Assembly (NCBI GenBank): GCA_020635455.1
Contig: JACJZT010000007.1
Span: forward strand, 62,001 to 126,000
Direction: 5' to 3'
Origin: Flavobacteriales bacterium
GTDB lineage: Bacteria; Bacteroidota; Bacteroidia; NS11-12g; UBA9320
DNA: 64,000 bases
Shown here: in pieces, positions 25,755 to 35,653 of the stretch
Position numbering within the stretch: the first letter of the stretch is position 1
How the letters are laid out: each line of letters opens with the position of its first letter
Notes under the pieces: model-generated
Told to the model about the DNA's origin: nothing
What the model saw: the letters and a program-made list of their open reading frames with translations, nothing else
Databases searched by the model: none
Translations under genes and position numbers: made by a program

Positions 25755-28700
25755 TTGAAAACCTCTAAATGTTTATTTTTGTTGGCTAAGCAAAATTTGA
25801 AAAGGCTAATTCTAATAATTTCTCTGCTCATTCAGGGGATGGGAAGTGTGTTCGCACAAACAGACAACTACGGAACGGAATTCTGGACAGCCTTCATGTC
25901 TAATTTTTCGTCGAGTACTCTGCGCCTTTTTATAGCAGCTAAAGACACGGCTGAGGTTGACATTACGGTTCCTTTAATGGGCTATGCCACCAAAATTACC
26001 GTCCCCAAAGATTCAGTAGTAATCGTAACCATCCCGAATACAGTTGGTCAGATAAGTAGCTCCGAAGTGGTAGAAAAGACCGGAATACATATTCTTTCAG
26101 ATTATCCGATCGCCGTTACTTCAATGAACCTTCAACCCGCCACCACAGACGCCACGGTGGTTTTTCCATTAAAAAATGTCCCCAATGGCACAAAATACAT
26201 AACCGGACATCCCGGAAAGGTAAGCAATATGGCGGGAAATCAGTTCATGCTTGTAAGTCCTGAAGACAATGTTCAGTTAGAGATCATTCCTACCGCTAAA
26301 ACGCTTCAAAATAATCCGGCCTTTCAGCCGATCAATATAACCCTTGATGCAGGTGAAGTATACCAGGTTAGAGGTGCACCGGGCAACATTCTTGATGGTT
26401 CTTCAATAAAGGTTTTAAACAATAAAAGAATAATCGTCTATACCGGTGACAAATGTTCTGCCTTTCCTTGTGGAGCCTGTGATCATCAGGTTGAACAGGT
26501 TTTTCCGGTCAGGTTGCTCGATACGGCTTATTATATTTTACCACATTTCGGACATACCAAAGGCTATACGGCTAAGGTTGTTTCAATTGACACTACCCTT
26601 ATGGTAAAAGTAAACGGAAAAATGTATCGTATCGGTAGCAGAGACTCGGCACTTACGCTTGATGTTCCAACCGAAGATTCTGTATTGCATATTTCAGCCG
26701 ACCGAAAATTTGAATGTTTTCAGTTCATGAAAGGACCTACATGTAACGGATACATCACACCGGGTTGGGGTGACCCTGCAATTCTTCAATTGCTCAGTTC
26801 GAAGTATATGGGAAATCTATCGACCTTTAATACTGTAAATAGTACCAATATCAGGGATCATTTTGTAAGCATATTGGTTTATACTTCAGCCATAAACGAT
26901 GTATTCCTCGATGGAGTGCGCATTCCATCAAGCGAATTCATTGAAGTAACCGATAATAAGAAATTCTCCTATGCCAAAATCAAGATAACGCTGGGTGTTC
27001 ACAGAATATCCTGTAATTACGGCCATCTGGCTTATTGCTATGGAATCGGAAGTTATGAATCCTATCTTTACACAGCTGGTTTTAGTTTGCCCAATTTCCA
27101 GATCGATATAAAAGACAGCGTGCTGAGTTACCAATGTATCGATACATCAGTGACTATGCAATTCAAGGCACAACTCGACGGTGCGATACGTTCCTATAAA
27201 TGGGATTTTGGTGATGGTACCACGGATTCGGTGCAAACCGTTACACATAAGTATCCGGTTGGTAAAGAATTTACTATAAAGCTCTGGGCTGTAGGTTTTA
27301 ACAATAAAACAGACTCCGTAATAAAGAAATATACCTTTAACTGGCCTGAATTCAATCCGGTTTTTGATCAGCTGATCTGTGACCAAACCTTTAAATTTGA
27401 AGAACTCAATCCTTTCTTTACAAATTTTTTATGGCATGATAATTCAACCAAAAACAGCTATATAAGTTCTAAGTCCGAAAAAATCAAGGTATATGCCACC
27501 GACACATCGGGTTATTGTAAATTCGTTGATTCGGCAGTGGTCGGGAAAGTTGGTGTTTACACAAAAATAAAAGTTGACACATTATCCAACTGCCATCTTA
27601 ATAACCTTTATCGATTCAGCGACTCCTCCTACATCGTCAATGACTCGATTCTCTACAAAGCCTGGATCTTCCCGGGAGGGGTAACCTTATACGATACAAG
27701 CAACTTTTTATTCCATTTCCGTCAGCCGGGAAAATACAAGGTTTACCTTGATATTTATCCTAAGAATGCAAATTGTAAGGCGCGTTACGAAATTCCCATT
27801 AACATAAACTGGAATACGGATATCGGGGCCTACACCGACAAGGACGAATACTGTGATGGAGAAACCGCCATCATCAAAGACAGTTCTTATTCCTGTTGTC
27901 AAAAAGTAAAAAAGTATTATTGGTTATTGGAAGACGGAAGTATCGATAGCACAGACACGGGTCCAAAAATGAAACTAAGGGTAAAATTTGACACCGTATC
28001 AAAAAAGCCGTATAAAAACTATTATTACATTACCGAAACTGAGCAGGGTTGCAGAGATACGTTTAAAAGCGGGATGATCGTGATGCCTGCTGCTGATTCT
28101 GAATTTGATTTTGGTCCGGACACCATGAAATGCATGGTGCTTTCAAGATGGACCTTTACTCATACCGTTGATGAAAGCATTGTAGGCAAATACGAGCACC
28201 TTTGGGACTTTGGAAACGGATTGACCGGTAACCAGTCACAATATAAGAACATTCGTTATCTGGATACCGGTTGGCATACTATTAAATTATTGACCATTAA
28301 TTATTTGGGATGCAGGGATTCTACTTATAAAAAAGTAAGGGCAATACCAAACCCGATTCCTGTTTTCTCGATAAGCGACTCGGTTCAGTGCCTTAGTGGC
28401 AATGCTTTTAACTTTAAACCACTTATCACGGATGTAGGCTATACTTACAAATGGTATCTTAACAATAAATTTTACGATTCAAGGCAAAATCCAAAAAGTT
28501 ATACTGCAGATTCATCGGGTAAATTTACCGTTAAACTGGTGGCAAGTTCAGAACATGCTGGATGTTTCGACGATTCACTTTCAAAAATATTTGAAGTATT
28601 AAAATCTCCTGTGGCAGATTTCGAGATCGTTTCCGACACCCAATGTTTAAAGGATAATATGATCGATCTTTTGCAAAGATCTGTAAGTTTCAACGGTAGC

Positions 28701-30134
28701 CTCAAGTATTACTGGAATTACCTGAATAAGATCGATTCCGTAAAAATTCCTGCTCGTTTCAGTTACCCCGATATAGGACTAAAAAGTATATCCTTAAGAG
28801 TGGTTGATTCTATGGGATGCGCGGATAGTATTGGCAAAAAGCTCTTTGTAGCTCCAATGCCCAAAGCCGAAATCTATGTTAACGACAGTGTCCAGTGCTA
28901 TGGAGTGAATTCTTTCAAATTCACACAATCAAGCTCCGCAATCCCTCATAATACCACCTGGAAACAAAATGGAAAACCTATTGGAACTGAAGATAGTGTA
29001 AGCCTTTATGACCTTAAGAACATCGGAACCGGAAAAATAGGTTTAAAGATCTCAACCCAAAATGGCTGTACCGACAGTACTGAAAAAACTTTTGAGGTCT
29101 TACCTCCCCCAAAAGCATCCTTTCTGATCGATAAGGATACTCAATGTTTCGAAAATCACAATATCAGCCTTCAAAACAATTCGAGCACTCCAAAAGATTT
29201 TGTTTTGAAATATAAGTATGAAAGCACGGAAGGCATCATGGCAACAACTTCTGATATTGTAGATTTTAAATTCAACAGTGATGGACGTAAAGACATTACA
29301 CTTACCATCGAAAGCGGGGAAGGGTGTAAAGACACATTTATGAGTTGGGTCTACTTAAGTAAAAGTCCGGAAGGATATTTTATTCCCGACTCAGTTTGCA
29401 TAGGTGAATCCATCAGGTTTGAAGCTTTTCAGTCTTCCGGCATATTCCCTGTTCAAAAATGGCATTGGAATTTTGGAGACGGAATAAGCTCAATTCTAAA
29501 CCCTGAAGATCATATATATTTAGCATACGGCACCTATCCGGTTACCCTTTCTTTTGAAGATGCATTGGGTTGTAAAGGTTCCTATACCGACTATGCATTG
29601 ATCTACCCAAAACCAGATCCGGAATTTAAGATCAACATATTAAGTTTTGATGATGTGAACACTTTAATAAGATTAAAGCCAAAGTATGCGGGCAAGGGCA
29701 CCTTTACATGGACATTTCCGGATGGAACCATACAGAAAGGAGATTCACTGATAACCAAGGTGGACCGTTTTTTCAAAAACAGAATATACCTTAATGTATT
29801 AAACCAGTATGGTTGTTTTGACAGTTCCTCTGAATTTTTGTTTGTATTCCCGCCGTTGGAAAATCTGTATATCGAAAACGCCTTTACACCCAATGGAGAT
29901 CTTTTGAACGATGTTTTCAGACCAATAAAATTCGACGGCACTCATTCATATTCTCTTCAGGTATTCAACAGATGGGGAGAATTGGTGTTTCAGTCGCAGG
30001 ATCCTTTACATGGATGGGATGGAACTTACAATGGTCAACCGGTTCAGGATGATGCATACATTTACAAATTGAATTTTGTTTACGAAGACGGCATCCGTTA
30101 TAATTTAAAAGGTACGGTAACCATCGTACGCTAG
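25755..30134 (+). CDS. Giant secreted PKD-domain protein with T9SS type B (gliding motility-associated) C-terminus
   Basis: A 1459-residue cell-surface or secreted protein. The start is TTG at 25755, and the signal peptide ends at about SVFAQ. Residues about 40-440 (YGTEFWTAFMSNFSS, GIHILSDYPIAVTSMN, NGTKYITGHPG) resemble the IgGFc-binding-type N-terminal domain found in large Bacteroidota surface proteins. Then come several PKD/Ig-like domains, for example SYKWDFGDGTTDS and WHWNFGDGISS, typical WDFGDG loops. Residues about 1371-1459 (NAFTPNGDLLNDVFRP, FNRWGELVF) are the CHU_C type B T9SS export signal. A role in adhesion is inferred; no enzyme motif was seen. Confidence 0.9.
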   Translation: MKTSKCLFLLAKQNLKRLILIISLLIQGMGSVFAQTDNYGTEFWTAFMSNFSSSTLRLFIAAKDTAEVDITVPLMGYATKITVPKDSVVIVTIPNTVGQISSSEVVEKTGIHILSDYPIAVTSMNLQPATTDATVVFPLKNVPNGTKYITGHPGKVSNMAGNQFMLVSPEDNVQLEIIPTAKTLQNNPAFQPINITLDAGEVYQVRGAPGNILDGSSIKVLNNKRIIVYTGDKCSAFPCGACDHQVEQVFPVRLLDTAYYILPHFGHTKGYTAKVVSIDTTLMVKVNGKMYRIGSRDSALTLDVPTEDSVLHISADRKFECFQFMKGPTCNGYITPGWGDPAILQLLSSKYMGNLSTFNTVNSTNIRDHFVSILVYTSAINDVFLDGVRIPSSEFIEVTDNKKFSYAKIKITLGVHRISCNYGHLAYCYGIGSYESYLYTAGFSLPNFQIDIKDSVLSYQCIDTSVTMQFKAQLDGAIRSYKWDFGDGTTDSVQTVTHKYPVGKEFTIKLWAVGFNNKTDSVIKKYTFNWPEFNPVFDQLICDQTFKFEELNPFFTNFLWHDNSTKNSYISSKSEKIKVYATDTSGYCKFVDSAVVGKVGVYTKIKVDTLSNCHLNNLYRFSDSSYIVNDSILYKAWIFPGGVTLYDTSNFLFHFRQPGKYKVYLDIYPKNANCKARYEIPININWNTDIGAYTDKDEYCDGETAIIKDSSYSCCQKVKKYYWLLEDGSIDSTDTGPKMKLRVKFDTVSKKPYKNYYYITETEQGCRDTFKSGMIVMPAADSEFDFGPDTMKCMVLSRWTFTHTVDESIVGKYEHLWDFGNGLTGNQSQYKNIRYLDTGWHTIKLLTINYLGCRDSTYKKVRAIPNPIPVFSISDSVQCLSGNAFNFKPLITDVGYTYKWYLNNKFYDSRQNPKSYTADSSGKFTVKLVASSEHAGCFDDSLSKIFEVLKSPVADFEIVSDTQCLKDNMIDLLQRSVSFNGSLKYYWNYLNKIDSVKIPARFSYPDIGLKSISLRVVDSMGCADSIGKKLFVAPMPKAEIYVNDSVQCYGVNSFKFTQSSSAIPHNTTWKQNGKPIGTEDSVSLYDLKNIGTGKIGLKISTQNGCTDSTEKTFEVLPPPKASFLIDKDTQCFENHNISLQNNSSTPKDFVLKYKYESTEGIMATTSDIVDFKFNSDGRKDITLTIESGEGCKDTFMSWVYLSKSPEGYFIPDSVCIGESIRFEAFQSSGIFPVQKWHWNFGDGISSILNPEDHIYLAYGTYPVTLSFEDALGCKGSYTDYALIYPKPDPEFKINILSFDDVNTLIRLKPKYAGKGTFTWTFPDGTIQKGDSLITKVDRFFKNRIYLNVLNQYGCFDSSSEFLFVFPPLENLYIENAFTPNGDLLNDVFRPIKFDGTHSYSLQVFNRWGELVFQSQDPLHGWDGTYNGQPVQDDAYIYKLNFVYEDGIRYNLKGTVTIVR

Positions 30135-30214
30135 TACCTTACTAAAATTATTCACTAGCGGCAACTCAATATCCGGATTTGGTAACTCAAATTTTATTGG
30201 TGATGAATTATTAG

Positions 30215-30222
30215 TATGTTTG
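30215..30222 (+). promoter_or_regulatory. Predicted -7 promoter element of fhs
   Basis: TATGTTTG is an exact TAnnTTTG match 32 bp before the fhs ATG. A TTG at 30197-30199 is 15 bases upstream, shorter than usual. Confidence 0.45.
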
Positions 30223-30254
30223 CCGACAACATTTAACTTTAACCTCTCAAACAC

Positions 30255-31928
30255 ATGCTATCAGATATTGAAATTGCGCAAGCCACCCAACCGGAACATA
30301 TCAAAATCATTGCCGGAAAGATCAATGTTTCTTCAGACGATCTTGAATACTATGGCAAATACAAGGCAAAACTTCCCTTAAAACTTATCGATGAAGAAAA
30401 GGTTAAGAACAGTAATCTGATCCTGGTTACTGCTATAAATCCTACACCTGCGGGCGAAGGGAAAACGACCATGAGCATTGGCTTGACCGAAGGTTTAAAC
30501 AAAATAGGAAAGAAAGCAATTGCCGTATTGAGAGAACCATCCTTAGGACCAGTATTCGGAATGAAAGGTGGAGCTGCGGGTGGTGGTTACAGCCAGGTAA
30601 TTCCGATGGAAGACATCAACCTCCATTTTACCGGTGATTTTTCGGCAGTTGAAAAAGCAAATAATTTGCTTGCCGCACTTATTGATAATAATATTCAGAA
30701 TAAAAAAGAGAACAATCTTAATATCGACCCAAGAACGGTAACATGGAAAAGAGTTATGGATATGAACGATCGTGCCTTGCGCCAGATGGTTATCGCCCTT
30801 GGCGGGAAAAGTGCAGGAATGCCGAGGGAATCAGGCTTTAATATTACAGCAGCCTCTGAGATCATGGCAATACTTTGCATGTCGAAGAACATCAAAGACC
30901 TAAAGGAAAAATGCGGTAATATTTATATAGGAAACACATATGACGGGAAACCCGTATTTGCTAAAGACATTAATGCTAACGGAGCAATGGCAGCACTATT
31001 AAAGGACGCCATTAAACCAAATCTGGTTCAGACACTGGAAGGAAACCCGGTAATAATACATGGAGGTCCATTCGCCAACATTGCTCAGGGAACCAACACC
31101 ATACTAGCAACCAAAATGGGGATGTCACTTTCCGATTACGTAGTAACCGAAGCCGGTTTCGGCGCAGATCTTGGGGCTGAAAAATTCCTGAACATTAAAT
31201 GCGGTTTTGCGGGATTTGCCCCGAAGTGTGTGGTTATTGTAGCCACAGTGCGTGCTCTGAAGTACCATGGTGGTGTTGAAAAAGCCAATTTAAAGGAAGA
31301 AAACATCGAAGCTCTCAAAGCGGGGTTTTGTAATCTCGAAAAACATATTGAAAACATGAGATCTTTTGGTATTCCTCCAGTGGTAGTGATCAATAAATTT
31401 TATGCCGATACAGAAAATGAAATAAACACCCTTAAAAAAATGGTAGAAGATCTGGGAATTTCCATCGCCGTTGGAGCCGGTTTTGAAGCAGGAGGTGAAG
31501 GCATGAAAGAAATAGCCGAAAAGGTGGTTGAGACCATACAAACAAAACAAAGCAATTATACACCCACATACGACTGGAACGATACCGTTGAAAATAAACT
31601 AAGGGCCATAGCTCAAAAGATCTACGGTGCACTTGATGTGGAGTATACTCCAAAGGCCATGAACGATCTGAAGAAAATCTACAAAATGGGTTTTGATAAA
31701 ATGCCGATCTGCATGGCTAAAACCCAGTATTCATTAACCGACAACATTAGCAAAACGGGCCGCCCAACCAATTTTCATATTACTGTAAGGGAATTTGAAT
31801 ATGCCACTGGGGCAGGTTTCATTATTCCGGTTTGTGGTGATATGATGAGAATGCCTGGATTACCTCAGATTCCATCTGCCGAGGCCATTGATATTGATGA
31901 AGACGGTAAGATAAGCGGACTATTCTGA
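30255..31928 (+). CDS. fhs: Formate--tetrahydrofolate ligase
   Basis: A 557-residue ATP-dependent ligase that makes 10-formyl-THF from formate and THF, feeding one-carbon metabolism. The nucleotide-binding loop TPAGEGKTT lies at about residues 64-72, and VLREPSLGPVFGMKGGAAGG follows closely. The C-terminal block GAGFIIPVCGDMMRMPGLP is characteristic. Length is normal for the family. It is a single-gene unit with its own -7 element, and folC further downstream belongs to the same cofactor pathway. Confidence 0.98.
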   Translation: MLSDIEIAQATQPEHIKIIAGKINVSSDDLEYYGKYKAKLPLKLIDEEKVKNSNLILVTAINPTPAGEGKTTMSIGLTEGLNKIGKKAIAVLREPSLGPVFGMKGGAAGGGYSQVIPMEDINLHFTGDFSAVEKANNLLAALIDNNIQNKKENNLNIDPRTVTWKRVMDMNDRALRQMVIALGGKSAGMPRESGFNITAASEIMAILCMSKNIKDLKEKCGNIYIGNTYDGKPVFAKDINANGAMAALLKDAIKPNLVQTLEGNPVIIHGGPFANIAQGTNTILATKMGMSLSDYVVTEAGFGADLGAEKFLNIKCGFAGFAPKCVVIVATVRALKYHGGVEKANLKEENIEALKAGFCNLEKHIENMRSFGIPPVVVINKFYADTENEINTLKKMVEDLGISIAVGAGFEAGGEGMKEIAEKVVETIQTKQSNYTPTYDWNDTVENKLRAIAQKIYGALDVEYTPKAMNDLKKIYKMGFDKMPICMAKTQYSLTDNISKTGRPTNFHITVREFEYATGAGFIIPVCGDMMRMPGLPQIPSAEAIDIDEDGKISGLF

Positions 31929-32000
31929 TCTGAATAGTATATTCTGTACACTTAACGCGTTTGTGGATATTCATAAATGCTTAAACCCATGCTAAAAAAA

Positions 32001-32008
32001 TAACTTTG
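32001..32008 (+). promoter_or_regulatory. Predicted -7 promoter element of the outer-membrane barrel gene at 32029
   Basis: TAACTTTG, an exact TAnnTTTG match, ends 20 bp before the ATG. No TTG was found at the standard -33 distance. Confidence 0.45.
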
Positions 32009-32028
32009 CCGTTATAGTTTAGCAAAGA

Positions 32029-33633
32029 ATGAAGTTGAACAAATTATTTCTGAGTTTTTTTCTGGGATCATTTCCTCTTTTTTCCATGTCACAAAAAAAT
32101 GATCTGGACAAAGTGGATGTGTATACAAAATACCGGCCGAATCTCATCGATGCACGGCGAGTTGAAGCGCAACCGGAACTTAAAGAACCGGAGATCAAAG
32201 AAATTAAATTAGAGTACGAATTTCCTGAATTCAGATATAAAGTTGATCCGAATTACACACCATTGATAGCAAAATCGTATCGTGCTACTCCGGTAAGCTA
32301 CCTAAGGAATAATTATGTCAAGGCTGGTTTTGGCAACTATACGACCCCATTGCTTAACATACATCTGCACAATGGTTTAAGCAGAAATTACAGTTACGGG
32401 CTTGATTTTTCGCACTTATCGTCGACAGGGCAGCCTAAATTCAAATCGTTTATTGACAATAAGATTCTTTTACATGGGGCAAAATACAATAATGGCAGAA
32501 CATTGTCGGCGAAATTAGGATATGACCGACTGGGCTATAATTTTTATGGATACGATCACGATGAAAATAATTTCAGTTCGGATTCTGTAAAACAAAACAT
32601 AAATAATGTATATGGTAATTTACATTTTGATAATGCTTTAAAGGGAAAAGGAATAAAAACGGGTTTGGATTTTGACCTGAACCGTTTTTTTACTCGTGAA
32701 CAAAGCGAATTCGGGTTCTCATTCTCAAATATTATTACAGGAAAGGCAGGACCCGGGAAACTTTCTTTACAATCTGCATTCACCGGACTGGCATCAGGCC
32801 CCGACTCGGTAAAATATTTCAGACAATTTCTTGACCTTCATCCATTTTATAAATTAAAGTATAAAGACGTGTGGATCACTGTCGGAGCCAATTCAACCGT
32901 ATTTTTCGATTCGGTTGGATCTGAATTCTTTCTCTACCCCGATTTCAAGGTCGACTATTATGTAGTCCCTGAAAAAATGAAGGCTTTTGTGGGCATCGGT
33001 GGTGATCTAAAGAAAGGCTCAAGTAAGACCCTGTTCAACGAAAACCAGTTCATTGCCAATAATCAGATCCTGAAAAATCAAAATACGGCTTATAAAATTT
33101 ACGGAGGTATCCAGGGTAAACTGAACACAGAATTTGACTACTTTCTGGAAATCACCCAGCAGTTTATCTACGACTTGCCTCTTTACATCTCTGATTCGTT
33201 TCCACTTCACAAGTTTTTAGTGGTTTACGACGATTTGAACCTTTTCACCTTTGAAGCAGGATTGAATTTTAACCGTTTTGAAAAAATTAACCTTGGAACC
33301 CGCTTTATCTATTATGGATATGGAGAATCCAGTGCGTATCAAAGACCTGATTTTGAGTGGAACACTTCCGTATCAGCAAAGGTCACTGAAAACCTCAGAC
33401 TTAAAGGAAAATTCTTTGTTATCGGCAACCGAAGAAGTTTGACGGCAGGTGAATTAAGCAGTACTGAACTAAAACCTATTTTTGATCTGAATATTGGTGC
33501 AGATTATCAGTACAATAAACGACTTTCAATTTTTGCAGATCTTAATAACGTTACCAATCAAACTTATCAGAGATGGTCAAATTATCCCGTTTACGGATTA
33601 AATGGTATCGCCGGGATCACCTTTTCATTTTAG
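32029..33633 (+). CDS. Outer-membrane beta-barrel protein (TonB-receptor-like barrel without plug)
   Basis: A 534-residue protein. The signal peptide ends at about FSMSQ. An acidic periplasmic N-terminus follows (DARRVEAQPELKEPEIKEI). From about residue 85 to the end there are repeated amphipathic strands, closing with YQYNKRLSIFADLNNVTNQT and a final aromatic F. That ending is like TonB-dependent receptor barrels, but no plug domain is present. It lies upstream of an HU/SPOR protein and a TonB-like protein, which suggests an envelope role. The transported substrate, if any, is unknown. Confidence 0.7.
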   Translation: MKLNKLFLSFFLGSFPLFSMSQKNDLDKVDVYTKYRPNLIDARRVEAQPELKEPEIKEIKLEYEFPEFRYKVDPNYTPLIAKSYRATPVSYLRNNYVKAGFGNYTTPLLNIHLHNGLSRNYSYGLDFSHLSSTGQPKFKSFIDNKILLHGAKYNNGRTLSAKLGYDRLGYNFYGYDHDENNFSSDSVKQNINNVYGNLHFDNALKGKGIKTGLDFDLNRFFTREQSEFGFSFSNIITGKAGPGKLSLQSAFTGLASGPDSVKYFRQFLDLHPFYKLKYKDVWITVGANSTVFFDSVGSEFFLYPDFKVDYYVVPEKMKAFVGIGGDLKKGSSKTLFNENQFIANNQILKNQNTAYKIYGGIQGKLNTEFDYFLEITQQFIYDLPLYISDSFPLHKFLVVYDDLNLFTFEAGLNFNRFEKINLGTRFIYYGYGESSAYQRPDFEWNTSVSAKVTENLRLKGKFFVIGNRRSLTAGELSSTELKPIFDLNIGADYQYNKRLSIFADLNNVTNQTYQRWSNYPVYGLNGIAGITFSF

Positions 33634-33721
33634 AAGAAGAACAGTGATCCTAAATAAAAAGATTGTGAATAAAACTTCAAGGATATTACTCGTATTTGAA
33701 CGTACTTTGTACTCGTAAATC

Positions 33722-34753
33722 ATGGACAGAGAAAGTCTTTCAGGTCTTGTTGCTCAACTATTATACACACACAATTGTGTTATCATCCCTCATTTTGGTG
33801 GTTTTGTAACGAATGTAAAACAGTCGGGTTTTGAAGATGGTAAAACTCTTATCTTCCCTAACCGAAAAAGAGTAGCTTTTAATAAAAACCTTAATCAGGA
33901 TGATGGTCTGCTTGTGAATGCTTTAGCCGCCGGATTAAAGATCTCTTATGAAGAATCCTTAAAAAAAGTTGAGGCAATTACTCAGGAGTTATTCTGGGAA
34001 ATTGAAAATAATTCATCGGTTTCTTTTGGCAGCCTGGGTACATTTTATTCTAATTTTGAAAAAAACCTGATCTTTCTACCTCAACAAAACCTTAACTTCA
34101 GTAAAGAAAGTTTCGGTCTTGAACCTCTGAAATTGCGTCTACTGACTGCCGTTCCATCAGGTGTGAAAATAATAACTCACGATGAACCTCAGAAGGCAGG
34201 GCAAAAAGAAGAACCTTCAGTAAGTGGTAAAACCAATAAACAAAGGACCGTTTCCATAAATTTCCGGCCCTACATCGCTGCAGCGATCCTATTAATTATT
34301 GGTCTTGCAGGAATTCTGCAATTCGAAAATTTTAAAAATAAGATTGGACATCAGGATCCAAAAGCAGAAGAGCACAATGCATCCATCCTTTCGGGAGACA
34401 GCAATATTGCAGAACCTGAAATTATGGAGCCTGAGGGTGTTGATGCTCCTTCCGAAAAGCTTTCTGAATCTGAACCCATAGTTCAGGAAGAATTTAAAAA
34501 TCCGGTCATCGATCAGGCTACATACAGTGTACTTTACGGCAATTACCCGAATGAAGAAACTGCTCACCTTAAATTGGATCAATTTAAGGTCTTGTTTAAT
34601 GGAAGCAGAGTAAAACATCTTGATGAGGGCAAGTATGCGATTTATATTACCACATTCTATAAAAATACTTCTGCAGAGGAGTTTTGCGTTATCTTAAGAC
34701 AAATGGGGTATTCAAACGTATTTATACTGGAAGAGTTGAATCCTTCGTTTTAA
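33722..34753 (+). CDS. CCDC81-type HU domain protein with TM helix and SPOR domain
   Basis: A 343-residue protein. Residues 1-140 contain two HU-fold repeats of the bacterial CCDC81 family (HNCVIIPHFGGFVTNV, then SYEESLKKVEAI and VSFGSLGTFYSN). A single membrane helix lies at about 184-201. Residues about 266-343 are a SPOR domain (YSVLYGNYPNEETAHLKLD, GKYAIYITTF), which binds denuded peptidoglycan at division sites in other bacteria. The HU part should be cytoplasmic and SPOR periplasmic. The protein could link a cytoplasmic partner or DNA to the septum. It is followed closely by the TonB-like gene and folC. Confidence 0.85.
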   Translation: MDRESLSGLVAQLLYTHNCVIIPHFGGFVTNVKQSGFEDGKTLIFPNRKRVAFNKNLNQDDGLLVNALAAGLKISYEESLKKVEAITQELFWEIENNSSVSFGSLGTFYSNFEKNLIFLPQQNLNFSKESFGLEPLKLRLLTAVPSGVKIITHDEPQKAGQKEEPSVSGKTNKQRTVSINFRPYIAAAILLIIGLAGILQFENFKNKIGHQDPKAEEHNASILSGDSNIAEPEIMEPEGVDAPSEKLSESEPIVQEEFKNPVIDQATYSVLYGNYPNEETAHLKLDQFKVLFNGSRVKHLDEGKYAIYITTFYKNTSAEEFCVILRQMGYSNVFILEELNPSF

Positions 34754-34769
34754 ACCTAAAAGTACTGAG

Positions 34770-35618
34770 ATGAATAGAGAAAAGCAAAATGGATTAATAG
34801 GAACCATCTTGTTCCACAGTCTTCTTTTTTTATGTGTTTTCCTGATGAGTTTTGCCGGTGGAGGCAATGGCGATAATGGTACGGGAGAAGCTATTGGTGG
34901 CCTTGAAGTATCTCTGGGTGAACCGGACCTTGGTGGCCCGGATGCCGAAGCCGGGTACACACCCGAATCTACGAGTGTTCCAGAAACAGCAAGCAGTCCG
35001 GATGATGCCACCCTTACCGACGATAATTCTGATGGTCCAATATTACCAACGAAGGATGAGAAAAAAGATCCAAAGAAAACGGTAGAAACTGCACCTAAAA
35101 TAACTCCACCTGTATATAAAAAAACCACTCCTAATCCCAATCCTGTAAGAAGACCGGATTCAAAAGGTCTGTTTACAAAAAAGGGTGGTTTGTCGGGGGA
35201 TGGCACCAATTCAGGGAACGAGGGTCGTGATGATGGCAGCATTTATGGAGACAAAGATGGTGGCAATGGAAATGGCGATGGTACCGGAGATGGGGATGGA
35301 GATGGTAAACCCGGTTCAGGAAATGGTGATGGTGACGGAACCGGAGATGGTGTTAATTTTAATTTGTCCGGTTTCCGAAAAAACAATGATTTTCAGATAC
35401 GGACCAACCGCTCGGGTTCAGGAACCGTAATTATTGAATTATGTGTATATAAAGACGGCAGACTTAAGTCGGCCCGACCTTTACTTGGTGGTACCATGAC
35501 CGACAAATATTTTATTGACCTGGCCCTGAAAGCTGTTAAGGAAAACACCTACAGCCCTATTGGTAATGTGAGTAAAGATCAATGTGGTAAAGTAAAATTT
35601 ACCTTCAGGGAAAGGTAA
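34770..35618 (+). CDS. TonB-like energy-transducer protein with Gly/Asp-rich linker
   Basis: A 282-residue protein. An N-terminal membrane anchor lies at about residues 9-29 (LIGTILFHSLLFLCVFLMSF). A long periplasmic low-complexity linker follows, Pro/Thr-rich near 95-130 and then Gly/Asp/Asn repeats at about 150-215. The C-terminal 60 residues (VIIELCVYKDGRLKSARPL, NTYSPIGNVSKDQCGKVKF) form a TonB-type domain. Such proteins transfer proton-motive force from ExbBD to outer-membrane receptors or act in a Tol-like system. No exbB or exbD is present in the window. It starts 16 bp after the SPOR gene and precedes folC. Confidence 0.8.
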   Translation: MNREKQNGLIGTILFHSLLFLCVFLMSFAGGGNGDNGTGEAIGGLEVSLGEPDLGGPDAEAGYTPESTSVPETASSPDDATLTDDNSDGPILPTKDEKKDPKKTVETAPKITPPVYKKTTPNPNPVRRPDSKGLFTKKGGLSGDGTNSGNEGRDDGSIYGDKDGGNGNGDGTGDGDGDGKPGSGNGDGDGTGDGVNFNLSGFRKNNDFQIRTNRSGSGTVIIELCVYKDGRLKSARPLLGGTMTDKYFIDLALKAVKENTYSPIGNVSKDQCGKVKFTFRER

Positions 35619-35653
35619 GGCCCTTCATTTTTTATTTTTTGATTTTGCAAGAT

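Noticed and set aside
30135..30254. Folate-sensing riboswitch before fhs
   Set aside because: The 120-bp leader region shows no recognisable aptamer blocks or stable hairpin.
34712..35242. 176-residue minus-strand frame opposite the TonB-like gene
   Set aside because: It mirrors the Gly/Pro-rich linker and overlaps the ends of two clear genes; a shadow.
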